DNA of 64,000 bases from Mesorhizobium sp. AR02. GTDB lineage: Bacteria; Pseudomonadota; Alphaproteobacteria; Rhizobiales; Rhizobiaceae. The notes below the pieces were generated by a model. It was not told the origin of the DNA. It saw nothing but the letters and a program-made list of their open reading frames with translations, and did not search any database. The translations under genes and the position numbers were made by a program. This document shows positions 42,502-51,011 of the stretch, one piece after another; the first letter of the stretch is position 1; every line of letters starts with the position of its first letter. Location of the stretch: the NCBI RefSeq assembly GCF_024746835.1, contig NZ_CP080531.1, positions 7,336,001 to 7,400,000 of the forward strand. The letters run 5' to 3'.

Positions 42502-43119
42502 ATGTCGACCTCCGTCGCCATCGTCACCGGCGCCAGTCAGGGCATCGGCCAGGCCACCGCCATCCGGCTGGCGCGCGATTTCTCAGCACTTGCGCTGGTC
42601 GCGCGCAGCCGGTCAAAGCTCGAAGAGACAGCCGAGGCCGTCAGGGCAGCAGGCGCGAAAGCGCTGGTCATCGATGCGGATCTCGCCCGGCCCGAAGCAG
42701 CAAAGACAGTGGTCGATCAGGCGCTGGCCGCCTTTGGCCGCATCGATGCGTTGCTCAACATTGCCGGTGCCGTGCCGCAGATCGACCTGTTCGAGATGGG
42801 CGACGAGCAGTGGGACGCCGGCCTGGCGCTGAAACTGCACGGCGCGCGCCGGCTCACCATCGCGGCTTGGCCGGCGCTGAAGGCGGCCAAGGGCGCTGTC
42901 GTGTTGATGTCTGGCAATTCGGCGTTGTTTCCGAAGGCACCCTATGCCGCCGTCGGCACGATCAATGCGGCTATCGTGGCACTGGCGAAAGCCTTCTCCG
43001 ACCGCTATGGCGAGCCGGAAGAGATCGCCGAGGTGATGGCCTTCCTGGTGTCATCAGCTGCGCGCTGGATGACCGGCTCGACGCTGCGCATGGATGGCGG
43101 CGAAGTGAAATCGATCTGA
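42502..43119 (+). CDS. SDR family protein with an internal deletion
   Basis: A 205-residue short-chain dehydrogenase, about 45-50 residues shorter than the usual 250. The N-terminal part is normal (IVTGASQGIGQATAIRLA, NIAGAVPQIDLF, VVLMSGNSALFPKAPYAAVGTINAAIVALAKAF), but SDRYGEPEEIAEVMAFLVSS then follows directly, so the segment that normally holds N-x-V-x-PG and the substrate loop is missing. The junction is near 43003. The Tyr is followed by Gly where classical SDRs have Lys. It is probably inactive. It lies 21 nt after the frameshifted hydrolase, with GAGGAG-type spacing. Confidence 0.8.
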   Translation: MSTSVAIVTGASQGIGQATAIRLARDFSALALVARSRSKLEETAEAVRAAGAKALVIDADLARPEAAKTVVDQALAAFGRIDALLNIAGAVPQIDLFEMGDEQWDAGLALKLHGARRLTIAAWPALKAAKGAVVLMSGNSALFPKAPYAAVGTINAAIVALAKAFSDRYGEPEEIAEVMAFLVSSAARWMTGSTLRMDGGEVKSI

Positions 43120-43129
43120 GGAGGATAAC

Positions 43130-43408
43130 ATGATTGCCTGGGACCAAGTGACCCGCGCCCACGTCGTGCGCGCGATGGAAGAGTACGACCGGCTGGGGCC
43201 CGAGCGCTTCTTCGCCGAACACGGCTTTGCCCCGACCACGACCTACGAGCTGGTAGTGGCCGACCGCCTCTACCCGCCGAAGGCGATCCTGGGCACCGCC
43301 TACGAATTCGCCACGGGCAAGAGACTGGCCTCGGGCGACTTCGAGGGCGGCAAGAGCGGCGCGGTGAAAGTGCTCGGGCAGCTTGGCTTCATCGTCAGGG
43401 CAAAGTGA
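43130..43408 (+). CDS. Stand-alone ScoMcrA-like N-terminal head domain protein
   Basis: A 92-residue protein (ATG 43130, GAGGAGG upstream). WDQVTRAHVVRAMEEYDRLGPERFFAEHGFAPTTTYELVVADRLYPPKAILGTAYEFATGKRLASGDFEGGKSGAVKVLGQLGF resembles the N-terminal head domain of the phosphorothioate- and methylation-dependent endonuclease ScoMcrA, where it precedes SRA and HNH domains. Here it is alone, with no nuclease. The function as a single domain is unknown. It is last in the decayed hydrolase-SDR operon. Confidence 0.7.
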   Translation: MIAWDQVTRAHVVRAMEEYDRLGPERFFAEHGFAPTTTYELVVADRLYPPKAILGTAYEFATGKRLASGDFEGGKSGAVKVLGQLGFIVRAK

Positions 43409-43450
43409 CGGCGGCCAGGCAGCAACGTCCCGCCCCCCCAGCATGACGCG

Positions 43451-44326
43451 TCACCTCGACGCTTTGCCCAGACCCGCCGCCTGGTCGAGCCGCAGCGAGG
43501 CGCGCCTTGCCTCGTCCGGCCTTGCGATGTGCGTCCAGGAGCCGTCATAGCTGGGCTTGCGCCGCTCGATCCAGGCGCCGAGCCCTTCCCTGAGATCGGC
43601 GGTCGGGGCCATGCGGGCGAACTGCTCAGCCTCGACCAGCAGCCCTTCGGCGATGCTGAGGTTGATACCGCGCGCCACCGCGGTGAGGATGCTGGCGAGG
43701 GCAGCCGGCGAATGCGTGATGATGCGGCGGGCAAGATCGTGCGCCGCCGGCATCAGTTCGGCATACGGTACGATTTTGTTGACGAGGCCGAGCTCGGCCG
43801 CTCGTTCAGCCGAAAAGGACTCACCCGTCAGAAGCAGTTCCAGCGCGCGCTTGCGCCCGGCAAGCCGCGGCAGGCGCTGCGTGCCGCCAAAGGTCGGCGG
43901 CATTGCAAGGTTGATCTCCGGCTTGGCGAACAGGGCGCGGTCGCTGGCGATGGCCAGCGGCACGGCCTCGGTGATTTCGCAGCCGCCGCCGAAGGCAATT
44001 CCGTTGACCGCGGCGATGATCGGCTTGCGGAAGGCCTCCAGCCGCGCCGTCAGTCGCTGCCCGCGCATGACGAAGTTGCGCAGCGCCACATCCGTGCCTG
44101 CGGCGACGCTCAATGAGAATTCATTGATATCACCGCCGGCGGAAAAGGCGCGTTCCCCGGCCCCGGTCAGGATGACGGCGCGCACCGCATCGTCGGTCTC
44201 TATCGTGTCGAGGATCGCGAGCAGGCGATCAATCAGGGCATAGTTCAGCGCGTTGAGCTTTTCCGGGCGGTTGAGGGTGAGGACGGTGACCCGGTCGCGG
44301 GTCTCGTTCAGGACAAGATCAGCCAT
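43451..44326 (-). CDS. Enoyl-CoA hydratase/isomerase family protein
   Basis: A 291-residue crotonase-fold protein. Oxyanion-hole segments are AFSAGGDINEF and GIAFGGGCEITEAV; the region FAKPEINLAMPPTFGGTQRLPRL has the second catalytic position. About 30 residues beyond the usual end (SWTHIARPDEARRASLRLDQ) form an unusual tail. It probably acts on an acyl-CoA in fatty-acid or aromatic breakdown. It starts with ATG at 44326 and is divergent from a TetR gene with a strong operator between, so it is probably TetR-regulated. Confidence 0.88.
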   Translation of the reverse strand: MADLVLNETRDRVTVLTLNRPEKLNALNYALIDRLLAILDTIETDDAVRAVILTGAGERAFSAGGDINEFSLSVAAGTDVALRNFVMRGQRLTARLEAFRKPIIAAVNGIAFGGGCEITEAVPLAIASDRALFAKPEINLAMPPTFGGTQRLPRLAGRKRALELLLTGESFSAERAAELGLVNKIVPYAELMPAAHDLARRIITHSPAALASILTAVARGINLSIAEGLLVEAEQFARMAPTADLREGLGAWIERRKPSYDGSWTHIARPDEARRASLRLDQAAGLGKASR

Positions 44327-44376
44327 TGTTCTTCCTTTCCAGATACGACGGAAAGGGGATCATGCTTTCGATTGCG

Positions 44377-44400
44377 TGTATATTTACTAGTCGGTATACA
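44377..44400. promoter_or_regulatory. TetR-type operator
   Basis: TGTATA-N3-ACTAGT-N3-TATACA, 18 of 24 positions symmetric around 44388.5. It lies 6 nt before the TetR start at 44407 and about 50 bp before the divergent hydratase start, suited to repress both. Confidence 0.75.
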
Positions 44401-44406
44401 TGCTTC

Positions 44407-44991
44407 ATGTCTGAACCCGTCATCCCGACCCGTAAACGCATCGTCGATGCCGCGACGAAGCTGTTCTATGCCGAGGGAATCGGCCGCGTCAGCGTCGATG
44501 CCATTGCCGAAAAGGCAGGCCTCACCAAGCGCACGCTCTATTACCATTTCAAGAGCAAGGATGACCTCGTCGCCGCCTATCTCGATGGCCGCGACCAGCC
44601 CAACCTGCAGCAGATGGCCGGCTGGTTCGACGCGGCGGAAGGTGACGTGGACCGCAGGGTCGAGGCGATCTTCAGCAATCTGGCGCGGGTTGCGCGCCAT
44701 CCGAAATGGAAGGGATGCGGCTTTCTGCGCACGGCCGCGGAACTTGCCTCAATGCCTGGACATCCGGCGGTCAAGGTCGGCTCGCGCCACAAGTCAAATT
44801 TTGAGACATGGCTGGCTGGCGAATTGTCCGGGCATGACATTGAGGAGCCGCAAGCCTTGGCCCGCGAGATCGTGCTGCTGATAGACGGCTGCTTTTCGAT
44901 CATGCTGATCCATCGCAACCCCGACTACATCGAAGCAGCAGGACGAGCCGCTGCCACGCTTGTTGGGGCGAGATGCCGTAACAAGGACTGA
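44407..44991 (+). CDS. TetR family transcriptional regulator
   Basis: A 194-residue TetR regulator: MSEPVIPTRKRIVDAATKLFYAEGIGRVSVDAIAEKAGLTKRTLYYHFKSKDDLVAAYL is the HTH domain; GCGFLRTAAELASMPGHPA lies in the ligand domain. ATG at 44407 gives the usual N-terminus; upstream in-frame codons fall in the operator. It is divergent from the enoyl-CoA hydratase gene, which is the likely target. Confidence 0.9.
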   Translation: MSEPVIPTRKRIVDAATKLFYAEGIGRVSVDAIAEKAGLTKRTLYYHFKSKDDLVAAYLDGRDQPNLQQMAGWFDAAEGDVDRRVEAIFSNLARVARHPKWKGCGFLRTAAELASMPGHPAVKVGSRHKSNFETWLAGELSGHDIEEPQALAREIVLLIDGCFSIMLIHRNPDYIEAAGRAAATLVGARCRNKD

Positions 44992-45051
44992 CCAACCGCG
45001 CGCTTGGAGCGTGGCCGGCAAGCATGGTATCGCAGGTGCCAGGAGGCGGCG

Positions 45052-45768
45052 ATGCGTGTCATTTTCCGATGTGATCCAATGTTGGTTGAGCATTTGCCAC
45101 GCCCGATCCTGGCGCGCAGCGCTCTGCCGGATTGGCTGCGTGCAATGCCCGCCACAGCCTACTCTGCGATCCATGGCCGCGACATTCGCACGCTCAAGCA
45201 GTGCCCACCGGTGGTCGACGCGATGACCTATGGCTTCATGGTCTTGCTGCCATGCGACGTCGTCGTCGACAAAGGCACTTTTTCCTGGGACTGGCAAATT
45301 CCAGAACCGGCCACAGAGAACCATCCCAGAGCGCCGCTGAGCTTTCACACGCCGGGGCAGCTCGCCGGAAGCCCGTTTGCCACGCCCAGCCAAGCCGCCC
45401 TCAAATTTAACAGCTTCTGGACCATCGAGGTCGAGGATGGCTGGTCATTGTTCGCGACACATCCTGTCAATCGCCAGGATCTTCCCTTCAGGCTGGTGAC
45501 GGGCCTGGTGGATTCCGACCGATTCAGCGACGGCGGCATCAATTTCCCGGCGATCTGGACGGAGCCCGAATTCTCCGGCGTACTCCGGAAAGGAACTCCC
45601 GTCGCACAGTGCTTTGCGGTTCCGCGCGCCGCGCCGCAGCTGGAATACGAGGTGTTCGACGAGAAGCGGCAGGCATCCTATGCGCAGACGGTCGCGGATG
45701 TCCTGTCAACGCCCGGCGTCTACCGCAAGCGGTTTCGCGCCAGGCGGAGGCGCGCCACCGGCGAGTGA
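45052..45768 (+). CDS. Uncharacterised protein, possibly DUF6065
   Basis: A 238-residue soluble protein (ATG 45052, AGGAGG upstream). It reads MRVIFRCDPMLVEHLPRPILARSALPDWLRAMP, then CPPVVDAMTYGFMVLLPCDVVVDKGTFSWDW, FNSFWTIEVEDGWSLFATHPVNRQDLPFRLVTGLVDSD and NFPAIWTEPEFSGVLRKGTPVAQCF. This resembles the DUF6065 family, but I am not certain. No catalytic motif is known. The 3' end overlaps the convergent TPR gene by 63 nt. Confidence 0.7.
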   Translation: MRVIFRCDPMLVEHLPRPILARSALPDWLRAMPATAYSAIHGRDIRTLKQCPPVVDAMTYGFMVLLPCDVVVDKGTFSWDWQIPEPATENHPRAPLSFHTPGQLAGSPFATPSQAALKFNSFWTIEVEDGWSLFATHPVNRQDLPFRLVTGLVDSDRFSDGGINFPAIWTEPEFSGVLRKGTPVAQCFAVPRAAPQLEYEVFDEKRQASYAQTVADVLSTPGVYRKRFRARRRRATGE

Positions 45769-46575
45769 GCGACGCAGCGCATCCTCATCGAGCCACAGCC
45801 TGCCGCTCGGCGCCGATGTAAGCGCCATGGCGATAACGCCGAACGTGGATGGACGCAGACGATAGGCCGTTGAATACGCCAGCATTGCCCCGTCGAGATC
45901 ACCAGTTTCCTGCAAGACAACGCCGAGATTGACGGCAGCCTCCGGCGCGTCCGGGCTCATCTCCAGCACCCGTCGATAGGCTTCGGCGGCGCTGCCGAAC
46001 TTGCGCATGTCCTGACGCACCAGTCCGAGGTCAAACCAGGCGGCCGGATGCCCGCCGCCGGCGACGGCGCGTTCGAGGAAGCCCTCTGCCTCAACAGACG
46101 CACCGCGTTGCCAGGCAAGGCGTCCGAGGCGCGCCGCAGCCTCCTCGGATTTCGGATCCCGTTGCAAGACAAGTGTCCACCATTCGCGCGCGGCCAAAGC
46201 ATTCCCTGCCTGATCGAGGGTACGTGCCCGCTCGATCAGTATTTCCACCTGTGATGACAGCGTTGCCGCGCGATCCAGCTGTTGCAGCGCTGCTTCGAAC
46301 CGGCCGTCGGCCCGGGCAATCCTGCATGCGAGAATCAAGGCGGGCACATTATCCGCACGAGCGGCCAGACTCGTCTCGATGCGCGTGCGAGCCCCCGACA
46401 AATCCGCCCTGACGAACAGGACCGCCGCCAGAAGATGGCAAAGCGCCGGATCGTCCGGATGTTGCTTCAGGCCTAACTCGCACAGCTGCATTGCCTGGCC
46501 GTGATTGCCGGAATTGAAAGCAGCCACCGCACGGCGGATCAGATCGCCGCTTTCGACTTGATTCGTATTCGTCAC
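45706..46575 (-). CDS. Tetratricopeptide-repeat protein
   Basis: A 289-residue protein made of TPR units: RAVAAFNSGNHGQAMQLCELGLKQHPDDP, LEARGFLERAVAGGGHPAAWFDLGLVRQDMRKFGSAAEAYRRVLEMSPDAPEAAVNLGVVLQETGDLDGAMLAYSTAYRLRP among others. No signal peptide or membrane segment is seen. It is probably a scaffold for protein partners. GTG at 46575 is preceded by GGGAG. It overlaps by 63 nt, tail to tail, the gene at 45052; both real ends are supported by their frames. Confidence 0.82.
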   Translation of the reverse strand: MTNTNQVESGDLIRRAVAAFNSGNHGQAMQLCELGLKQHPDDPALCHLLAAVLFVRADLSGARTRIETSLAARADNVPALILACRIARADGRFEAALQQLDRAATLSSQVEILIERARTLDQAGNALAAREWWTLVLQRDPKSEEAAARLGRLAWQRGASVEAEGFLERAVAGGGHPAAWFDLGLVRQDMRKFGSAAEAYRRVLEMSPDAPEAAVNLGVVLQETGDLDGAMLAYSTAYRLRPSTFGVIAMALTSAPSGRLWLDEDALRRSLAGGAPPPGAKPLAVDAGR

Positions 46576-46591
46576 CGCTTTGCCACTCCCG

Positions 46592-47818
46592 CTAGAATCC
46601 GAAGGCCAGCCATGCCGTGCCGGCGACGAGCGTTATCAGCGTCAGCGGCAAGCCGACCTTGAAGAAGGCACCGAAAGACAGTGGTGTGCCGGCGGCCTTG
46701 GACTGCTCGGCGACGATCAGATTGGCGACCGAGCCGAGCAGCGTGAAATTACCGGCGAGCGTCGAGCTCATCGCCACCACGAGCCAGGCGCGTTCGGGGT
46801 TTTCCAGCCCGGGTATGAACGGCCGCAGCGCCAGCACGGCCGGCACATTGCTCATGATGTTGGAGAGCACCGCCGTGAACCCGGACAAACGCCAGACGTC
46901 GTCCAGGCCGAGATTCTTGGCCGAGGCGATGATGTCTGGCGTCAGCAGCGTCCTTTCGGCGCCGGCAACCACCACGAACAGACCGGCGAACATGAACAGC
47001 AGCGGTCCATCGATCTCACGGTAGATGCGTTCCGGCTTGATGGCGCGGGTGAGCAGGAGAATGGCGCCGCCGATCAATGCTGCCTTGGCAACGGGAACGC
47101 CGGCGAAGAAGGCGACGGCCAGCCCGATGCAGACGATCACGGCCTTCAACACCTGCCCGCGATGCATGCGGCCGCGCGAGACATGCGGCGTCAATTCGGC
47201 AGTGCGTGTGAATTCGGCGCGATAGACGATGCGCACGATGACGATGACCGCGACCAGGCCGAACAGCGCGACCGGCGCCAGCGCCGCCGAAAAGGCGGGA
47301 TAGGAAATGCCCGACAGCGCGCCGATGACCATGTTCTGCGGATTGCCGGTGATGGTGGCGACGCTGCCGCAGTTCGACGCGGTGGCGGTGGCGATCAGAT
47401 AGGGAACCGGATTGCGGTTGATGACGCGAGTGACGTGGACGACGATCGGCGCCATGACCAGGCAGATGGCGTCATTGACCAGGAAGGCCGACAGCACGCT
47501 GGTGAGCAGCGTTACCATCACCAGCAGCATGAACGGCGCATGCGCATGTTCGATGGCGATGGCGCCAAGGCCACGAAAGGCGCCGGAGACCTTCAGATGC
47601 GCGACCACGATCATCATGCCGAGCAGAAGCGTGATGGTGTCGAAATTGATCGCGCGGTAGGCATCCTCCATGCCGATCGCGCCAATGGCGATCATCGCGG
47701 CGCCGCCAAGCAGCGCAATCCCCGCCCGGTCGAGACGCAGGCCAGGGATGCGGCCAATAGCGACGCCGGCATAGGTCAGGACCAGGATCAGCAGTGCCGC
47801 CGCGCCCATCAACGTCAT
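46592..47818 (-). CDS. SLC13/ArsB-type anion or citrate transporter
   Basis: A 408-residue inner-membrane protein with about ten to twelve spans, belonging to the ion transporter superfamily (ArsB/NhaD/CitMHS). Typical segments are FDTITLLLGMMIVVAHLKVSGAF, VNDAICLVMAPIVV, ATATASNCGSVATITGNPQNMVIG and LSNIMSNVPAVLAL, the paired NP and NVP re-entrant loops. The substrate may be arsenite, sulfate or a dicarboxylate; no ars genes adjoin. AGGA lies 9 nt before the ATG at 47818. It is followed by the TPR gene on the same strand. Confidence 0.85.
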   Translation of the reverse strand: MTLMGAAALLILVLTYAGVAIGRIPGLRLDRAGIALLGGAAMIAIGAIGMEDAYRAINFDTITLLLGMMIVVAHLKVSGAFRGLGAIAIEHAHAPFMLLVMVTLLTSVLSAFLVNDAICLVMAPIVVHVTRVINRNPVPYLIATATASNCGSVATITGNPQNMVIGALSGISYPAFSAALAPVALFGLVAVIVIVRIVYRAEFTRTAELTPHVSRGRMHRGQVLKAVIVCIGLAVAFFAGVPVAKAALIGGAILLLTRAIKPERIYREIDGPLLFMFAGLFVVVAGAERTLLTPDIIASAKNLGLDDVWRLSGFTAVLSNIMSNVPAVLALRPFIPGLENPERAWLVVAMSSTLAGNFTLLGSVANLIVAEQSKAAGTPLSFGAFFKVGLPLTLITLVAGTAWLAFGF

Positions 47819-47951
47819 CAGTAGAAATCCTGCTCAATCTGTTGGCGCGCCGATGCCGTCCGCCCGGTGGTTCACTAGCATGCCAGCTTTAGCGCGATGT
47901 CGAGATTGATGACAAACGGGTTGGGCACGCTGTCGTTCCGAGGCGGTATCG

Positions 47952-48914
47952 CTAACGCCGATAGAAATCCAGCAGCTGCCGCAATGCCTGCGGCGAAAAC
48001 AGCTGCTCGACGGTCTGCCGCGCCTTGTGGCCCACGTCAGCCCGCAGCGCCGGATCGGCTTTGAGCTCGGCCAGGATCCGCGCCGCCTGTTGCGTCGTCT
48101 CGAACAGAAAACCGTTTTCGCCATGGCTGATATGGTCGGCGTAGCCGCCATGCGAATGGCAGACCACGGGCAAACCGCACGCCATCGCCTCGAACACCAC
48201 GCGGCCGAATGTCTCCACATGCGAGCCGGTGCGATAGTAGAATACGTCGAGCGTCGGCAGGAACTGTTCGGCGGCAAACTGGCCCTGCGGCAGGAGTTCG
48301 AGTTGCGGATGTGGCACGAGCCTGTCCTTGAGCGGCATGCCGCCCTGGATCCGCACCGCGACGCCATCGGCCAGCAATGCGTCATAGAGCGCCACATCGT
48401 CGGCATGATGCTTGTCCGCCGTGTCGCGGCTCAGCCGCCCCACTGTGAACGGACCATCCGGCCTTGCCAACCGTGGTGAGAAACGCTCGATATCGATCGG
48501 CGACGGATGCACGACGCCTTCGACCTGCAGCATGCGCTTCTGAAAGTCGGAGATCAGCACCAGCTCGGCGTCCGGCCAGCCCAGCAGGCGTGGCATGCTG
48601 GTCGTCAGCGCGATGATCTTCGGGTGAAAGGTGTTGAAGACATAGATCAGCCGGCGTGGCCGCCGGATCAGGTAAGGCCAGATTTTGTTGCGCCAATGTG
48701 CGCCGAGGAAGACATAGGTGCCGCCGTCCGGCACATCGCGCGTTACCGGCGAGACGCGGTGAACCGGAAATTGCCGCATCAGCTCGTCGGACACGCGCGA
48801 AGAGGTTGCCCACAGACGCACCTGCGCGTCGGCGCCCAGCAGCCGGTACAGCTCCAGGGTTTCGCGTTCACTGCCGCCAAACGGGTTCTGAAAGCCGTTG
48901 AACAGATGGATCAT
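47952..48914 (-). CDS. Family 4-like glycosyltransferase
   Basis: A 320-residue GT-B glycosyltransferase. The N-terminus is MIHLFNGFQNPFGGSERETLELYRLL, a donor-independent Rossmann domain with the GGSE turn; the C-terminal domain has TVGRLSRDTADKHHADDVALYDALL and the family motif SHVETFGRVVFEAMACGLPVVCHSHGGYADHI, with the EAMACG donor-phosphate site. It likely builds a cell-surface polysaccharide or glycolipid. ATG at 48914 begins the Rossmann fold; upstream in-frame sequence lacks features. No other polysaccharide genes are adjacent. Confidence 0.85.
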   Translation of the reverse strand: MIHLFNGFQNPFGGSERETLELYRLLGADAQVRLWATSSRVSDELMRQFPVHRVSPVTRDVPDGGTYVFLGAHWRNKIWPYLIRRPRRLIYVFNTFHPKIIALTTSMPRLLGWPDAELVLISDFQKRMLQVEGVVHPSPIDIERFSPRLARPDGPFTVGRLSRDTADKHHADDVALYDALLADGVAVRIQGGMPLKDRLVPHPQLELLPQGQFAAEQFLPTLDVFYYRTGSHVETFGRVVFEAMACGLPVVCHSHGGYADHISHGENGFLFETTQQAARILAELKADPALRADVGHKARQTVEQLFSPQALRQLLDFYRR

Positions 48915-49131
48915 GATCGCCGCACTTGCCTGACCTTGCCCGGGGCCGTCCCGCCATTCGTTCGCCGGCACCGAAAAGGTCGTGGCTGCACCGGCGGCCT
49001 GATGATCGGGAAAGAAAGCAGGAATGTCCGTGGCGATGCCCCATACATCACCTGAGCCGGAGGAAGCACACCGACAAGAACGCGTCAAGGAAAGCGGTCG
49101 ACGTCAGCCTTCACGCACAGCAAGGCTGCGG

Positions 49132-49920
49132 TCAATGCACCGTGGCGACGCTGGGCTGAGACACCAGGGAGGCTTCCGCGGGGTCGAAACTGACCTGATC
49201 GCGTCCATTCGACTTGGCGGCATAGAGCCGTCTGTCGGCGGCGGAGAATATCGCCTCGTAAGTCGTCGGGCCACTGAAGCTGGTGCCGCCGATGCTGACG
49301 GAAAGCGGACAGGCGCGGCCGCCGGGCGAAAAGTCCATTTCGCGAATGCGCCGGCGGATGCCTTCGGCAACCAGCCAGGATTGCGAGGGGTCGACACCGG
49401 GAAGAAACACACCAAACTCTTCGCCGCCGATGCGGCCGACGATATCGCCGCCGCGCAGCTGTCCCTTGATCGCCTGCGCGATCAGCTTGAGCGCCTGGTC
49501 GCCGCAGTCATGGCCGAGGCGGTCGTTGATCGACTTGAAGTGGTCGGCGTCGATGATCAGCAGTGCGCCGGAACGGGTCTGCTCCTGCTTGCGGGTCTGT
49601 TCGAGATAGGCCTCGACGAGCATCGAGAAGGCGCCGCGGTTCAGCACTGCCGTCAGACTATCGGTCGCGGCAACGATGCTGAGGTCGCGCTGGGCTATGG
49701 CCAGCTGGCGGATCTTCCACATCAGAAAAAACAGAAACGACCCGCCCAGCACCAGCGGAAGCAGCAGGTCCGTCATTTGCGCGCGCCAGACGGCCTCGGG
49801 CGAGAGATAGGGGAAATTGAACGAATCGACGAAAAACGCCACGGCAATGAAGAATGCCGTACCGGCGGCGGTGACAGCGATCACCCTGCCCCAACTGGTC
49901 GGTGACAGGTCGAGCTTCAT
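49132..49920 (-). CDS. Membrane-anchored diguanylate cyclase
   Basis: A 262-residue GGDEF protein. Two membrane spans (about 12-34 and 50-70) are followed by a GGDEF domain: VAATDSLTAVLNRGAF, IIDADHFKSINDRLGHDCGDQAL and the active-site GGEEF. An RxxD motif (RGGD) lies five residues before GGEEF, the allosteric inhibition site for c-di-GMP. It should convert two GTP to c-di-GMP. The short periplasmic loop leaves little for ligand sensing. GGAGTGGG precedes the ATG at 49920. Confidence 0.93.
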   Translation of the reverse strand: MKLDLSPTSWGRVIAVTAAGTAFFIAVAFFVDSFNFPYLSPEAVWRAQMTDLLLPLVLGGSFLFFLMWKIRQLAIAQRDLSIVAATDSLTAVLNRGAFSMLVEAYLEQTRKQEQTRSGALLIIDADHFKSINDRLGHDCGDQALKLIAQAIKGQLRGGDIVGRIGGEEFGVFLPGVDPSQSWLVAEGIRRRIREMDFSPGGRACPLSVSIGGTSFSGPTTYEAIFSAADRRLYAAKSNGRDQVSFDPAEASLVSQPSVATVH

Positions 49921-50106
49921 CCCATTCCACTCCGTTAGCCGCCTCTACTATGACGTGCCAACGCAAACAAAATGATAAGACTTTGCTTTCAATTCGAGAT
50001 CAGATGAGCGGGAGCCGAAGCACGCTCGCCCGATGGACGGCCGTGCTCCGGCAATGAAAGCAATTCATTCACTGAATTTCGCGTGGATGCGATTAAATCC
50101 CGAACG

Positions 50107-50328
50107 TCAGCGGTTGGGCATCCGTTCGCCCGCCTCAACGACGAAGGATGCCGCGATCAGGTCGTCGGCATCCAGTCCTAGGGACCCGTCGCCTGCCCCC
50201 ATGATAGCGGCGACCTTGTGGAAGGTCTTCATTTCATAATCGGAAATTTCGGCATCCTGCATTCTGGCCTTGAGTTCAGCAATACGCCTCCCCAAGGCAG
50301 GGGACGTTCCAATTTCACGTTTCGACAT
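50107..50328 (-). CDS. Small hypothetical protein
   Basis: A 73-residue soluble protein, MSKREIGTSPALGRRIAELKARMQDAEISDYEMKTFHKVAAIMGAGDGSLGLDADDLIAASFVVEAGERMPNR. GGGGGAGGAG lies upstream of the ATG at 50328, supporting translation. The middle is helical and charged. I recognise no family. Confidence 0.6.
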   Translation of the reverse strand: MSKREIGTSPALGRRIAELKARMQDAEISDYEMKTFHKVAAIMGAGDGSLGLDADDLIAASFVVEAGERMPNR

Positions 50329-50500
50329 GGCCTGGCTTCTCCTCCCCCAACCCGTGCTTGTTTTGCCCCGCCCATTCGCCGGTCCGCACGTTGCCCTTTT
50401 ATGAGATACCGCGAATACAAGGCCCCGAACGCTTTGGTGTGCGCTAAGGTTCCAACCTTGTTGGCGTATCACGAAATAATTCCGGATCGCCCCACGGTGC

Positions 50501-50752
50501 TTAGTCCTGATGCCCGGCCATCAGCACTATCTTCGCAATAGAGTTCCGCGCCTCAACCCGCTCCAGGCATCGACCCGGAATGTTCGGCCACGACGCGGCA
50601 GCGCATTCCTTGTCGGCGATCGCAACGGGATCGCTGTGCTGCACGTCGGCCGCTTGAATCGCAGTGGATGCGAAAAGAACCGTCTGCGTTATCAGAGCCG
50701 AGAAAACGGCAACCTGGAACAGCACGGCAGCGAAGGCGATCTTCTTGAGCAT
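50501..50752 (-). CDS. Small secreted protein with a Cys pair
   Basis: An 83-residue protein with signal sequence MLKKIAFAAVLFQVAVFSALITQTVLFASTAIQA, leaving about 48 mature residues with ADKECAAASWPNIPGRCLE. The C-x5-W-P-x-I-x3-C pattern recurs in many small exported rhizobial proteins of unknown role. The start is uncertain: ATG at 50752 fits the signal peptide but has a weak ribosome-binding site; ATG at 50794 is in frame. Confidence 0.6.
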   Translation of the reverse strand: MLKKIAFAAVLFQVAVFSALITQTVLFASTAIQAADVQHSDPVAIADKECAAASWPNIPGRCLERVEARNSIAKIVLMAGHQD

Positions 50753-50887
50753 GCGAAGCAACGCGCTGACAGGCGTCAGGTTCCCGCCGGCCATTTCTTG
50801 CGGGTCAGACCGATTGCGCCGACACGACAGCGGCAACTTGGCGCCTTCAACACGAAATGAAATAGTCTAGTAAAATCAGTGATTTAT

Positions 50888-50964
50888 TGGCGATCCCGAC
50901 AGGATTCGAACCTGTGACCATCGGCTTAGAAGGCCGGTGCTCTATCCAGCTGAGCTACGGGACC
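50888..50964 (-). tRNA. tRNA-Arg (anticodon TCT)
   Basis: A 77-nt cloverleaf on the minus strand: 5' GGTCCCG pairs with CGGGATC, the anticodon loop CTTCTAA gives anticodon TCT (codon AGA), the T-arm GGTTCGAATCC is present and the CCA end is encoded (TGG at 50888-50890 on the plus strand). Confidence 0.95.
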
Positions 50965-51011
50965 GCTGGCCGGCCAGAGGGGCCGGCTGGATATCTGGCG
51001 CTGGCCGCCGT

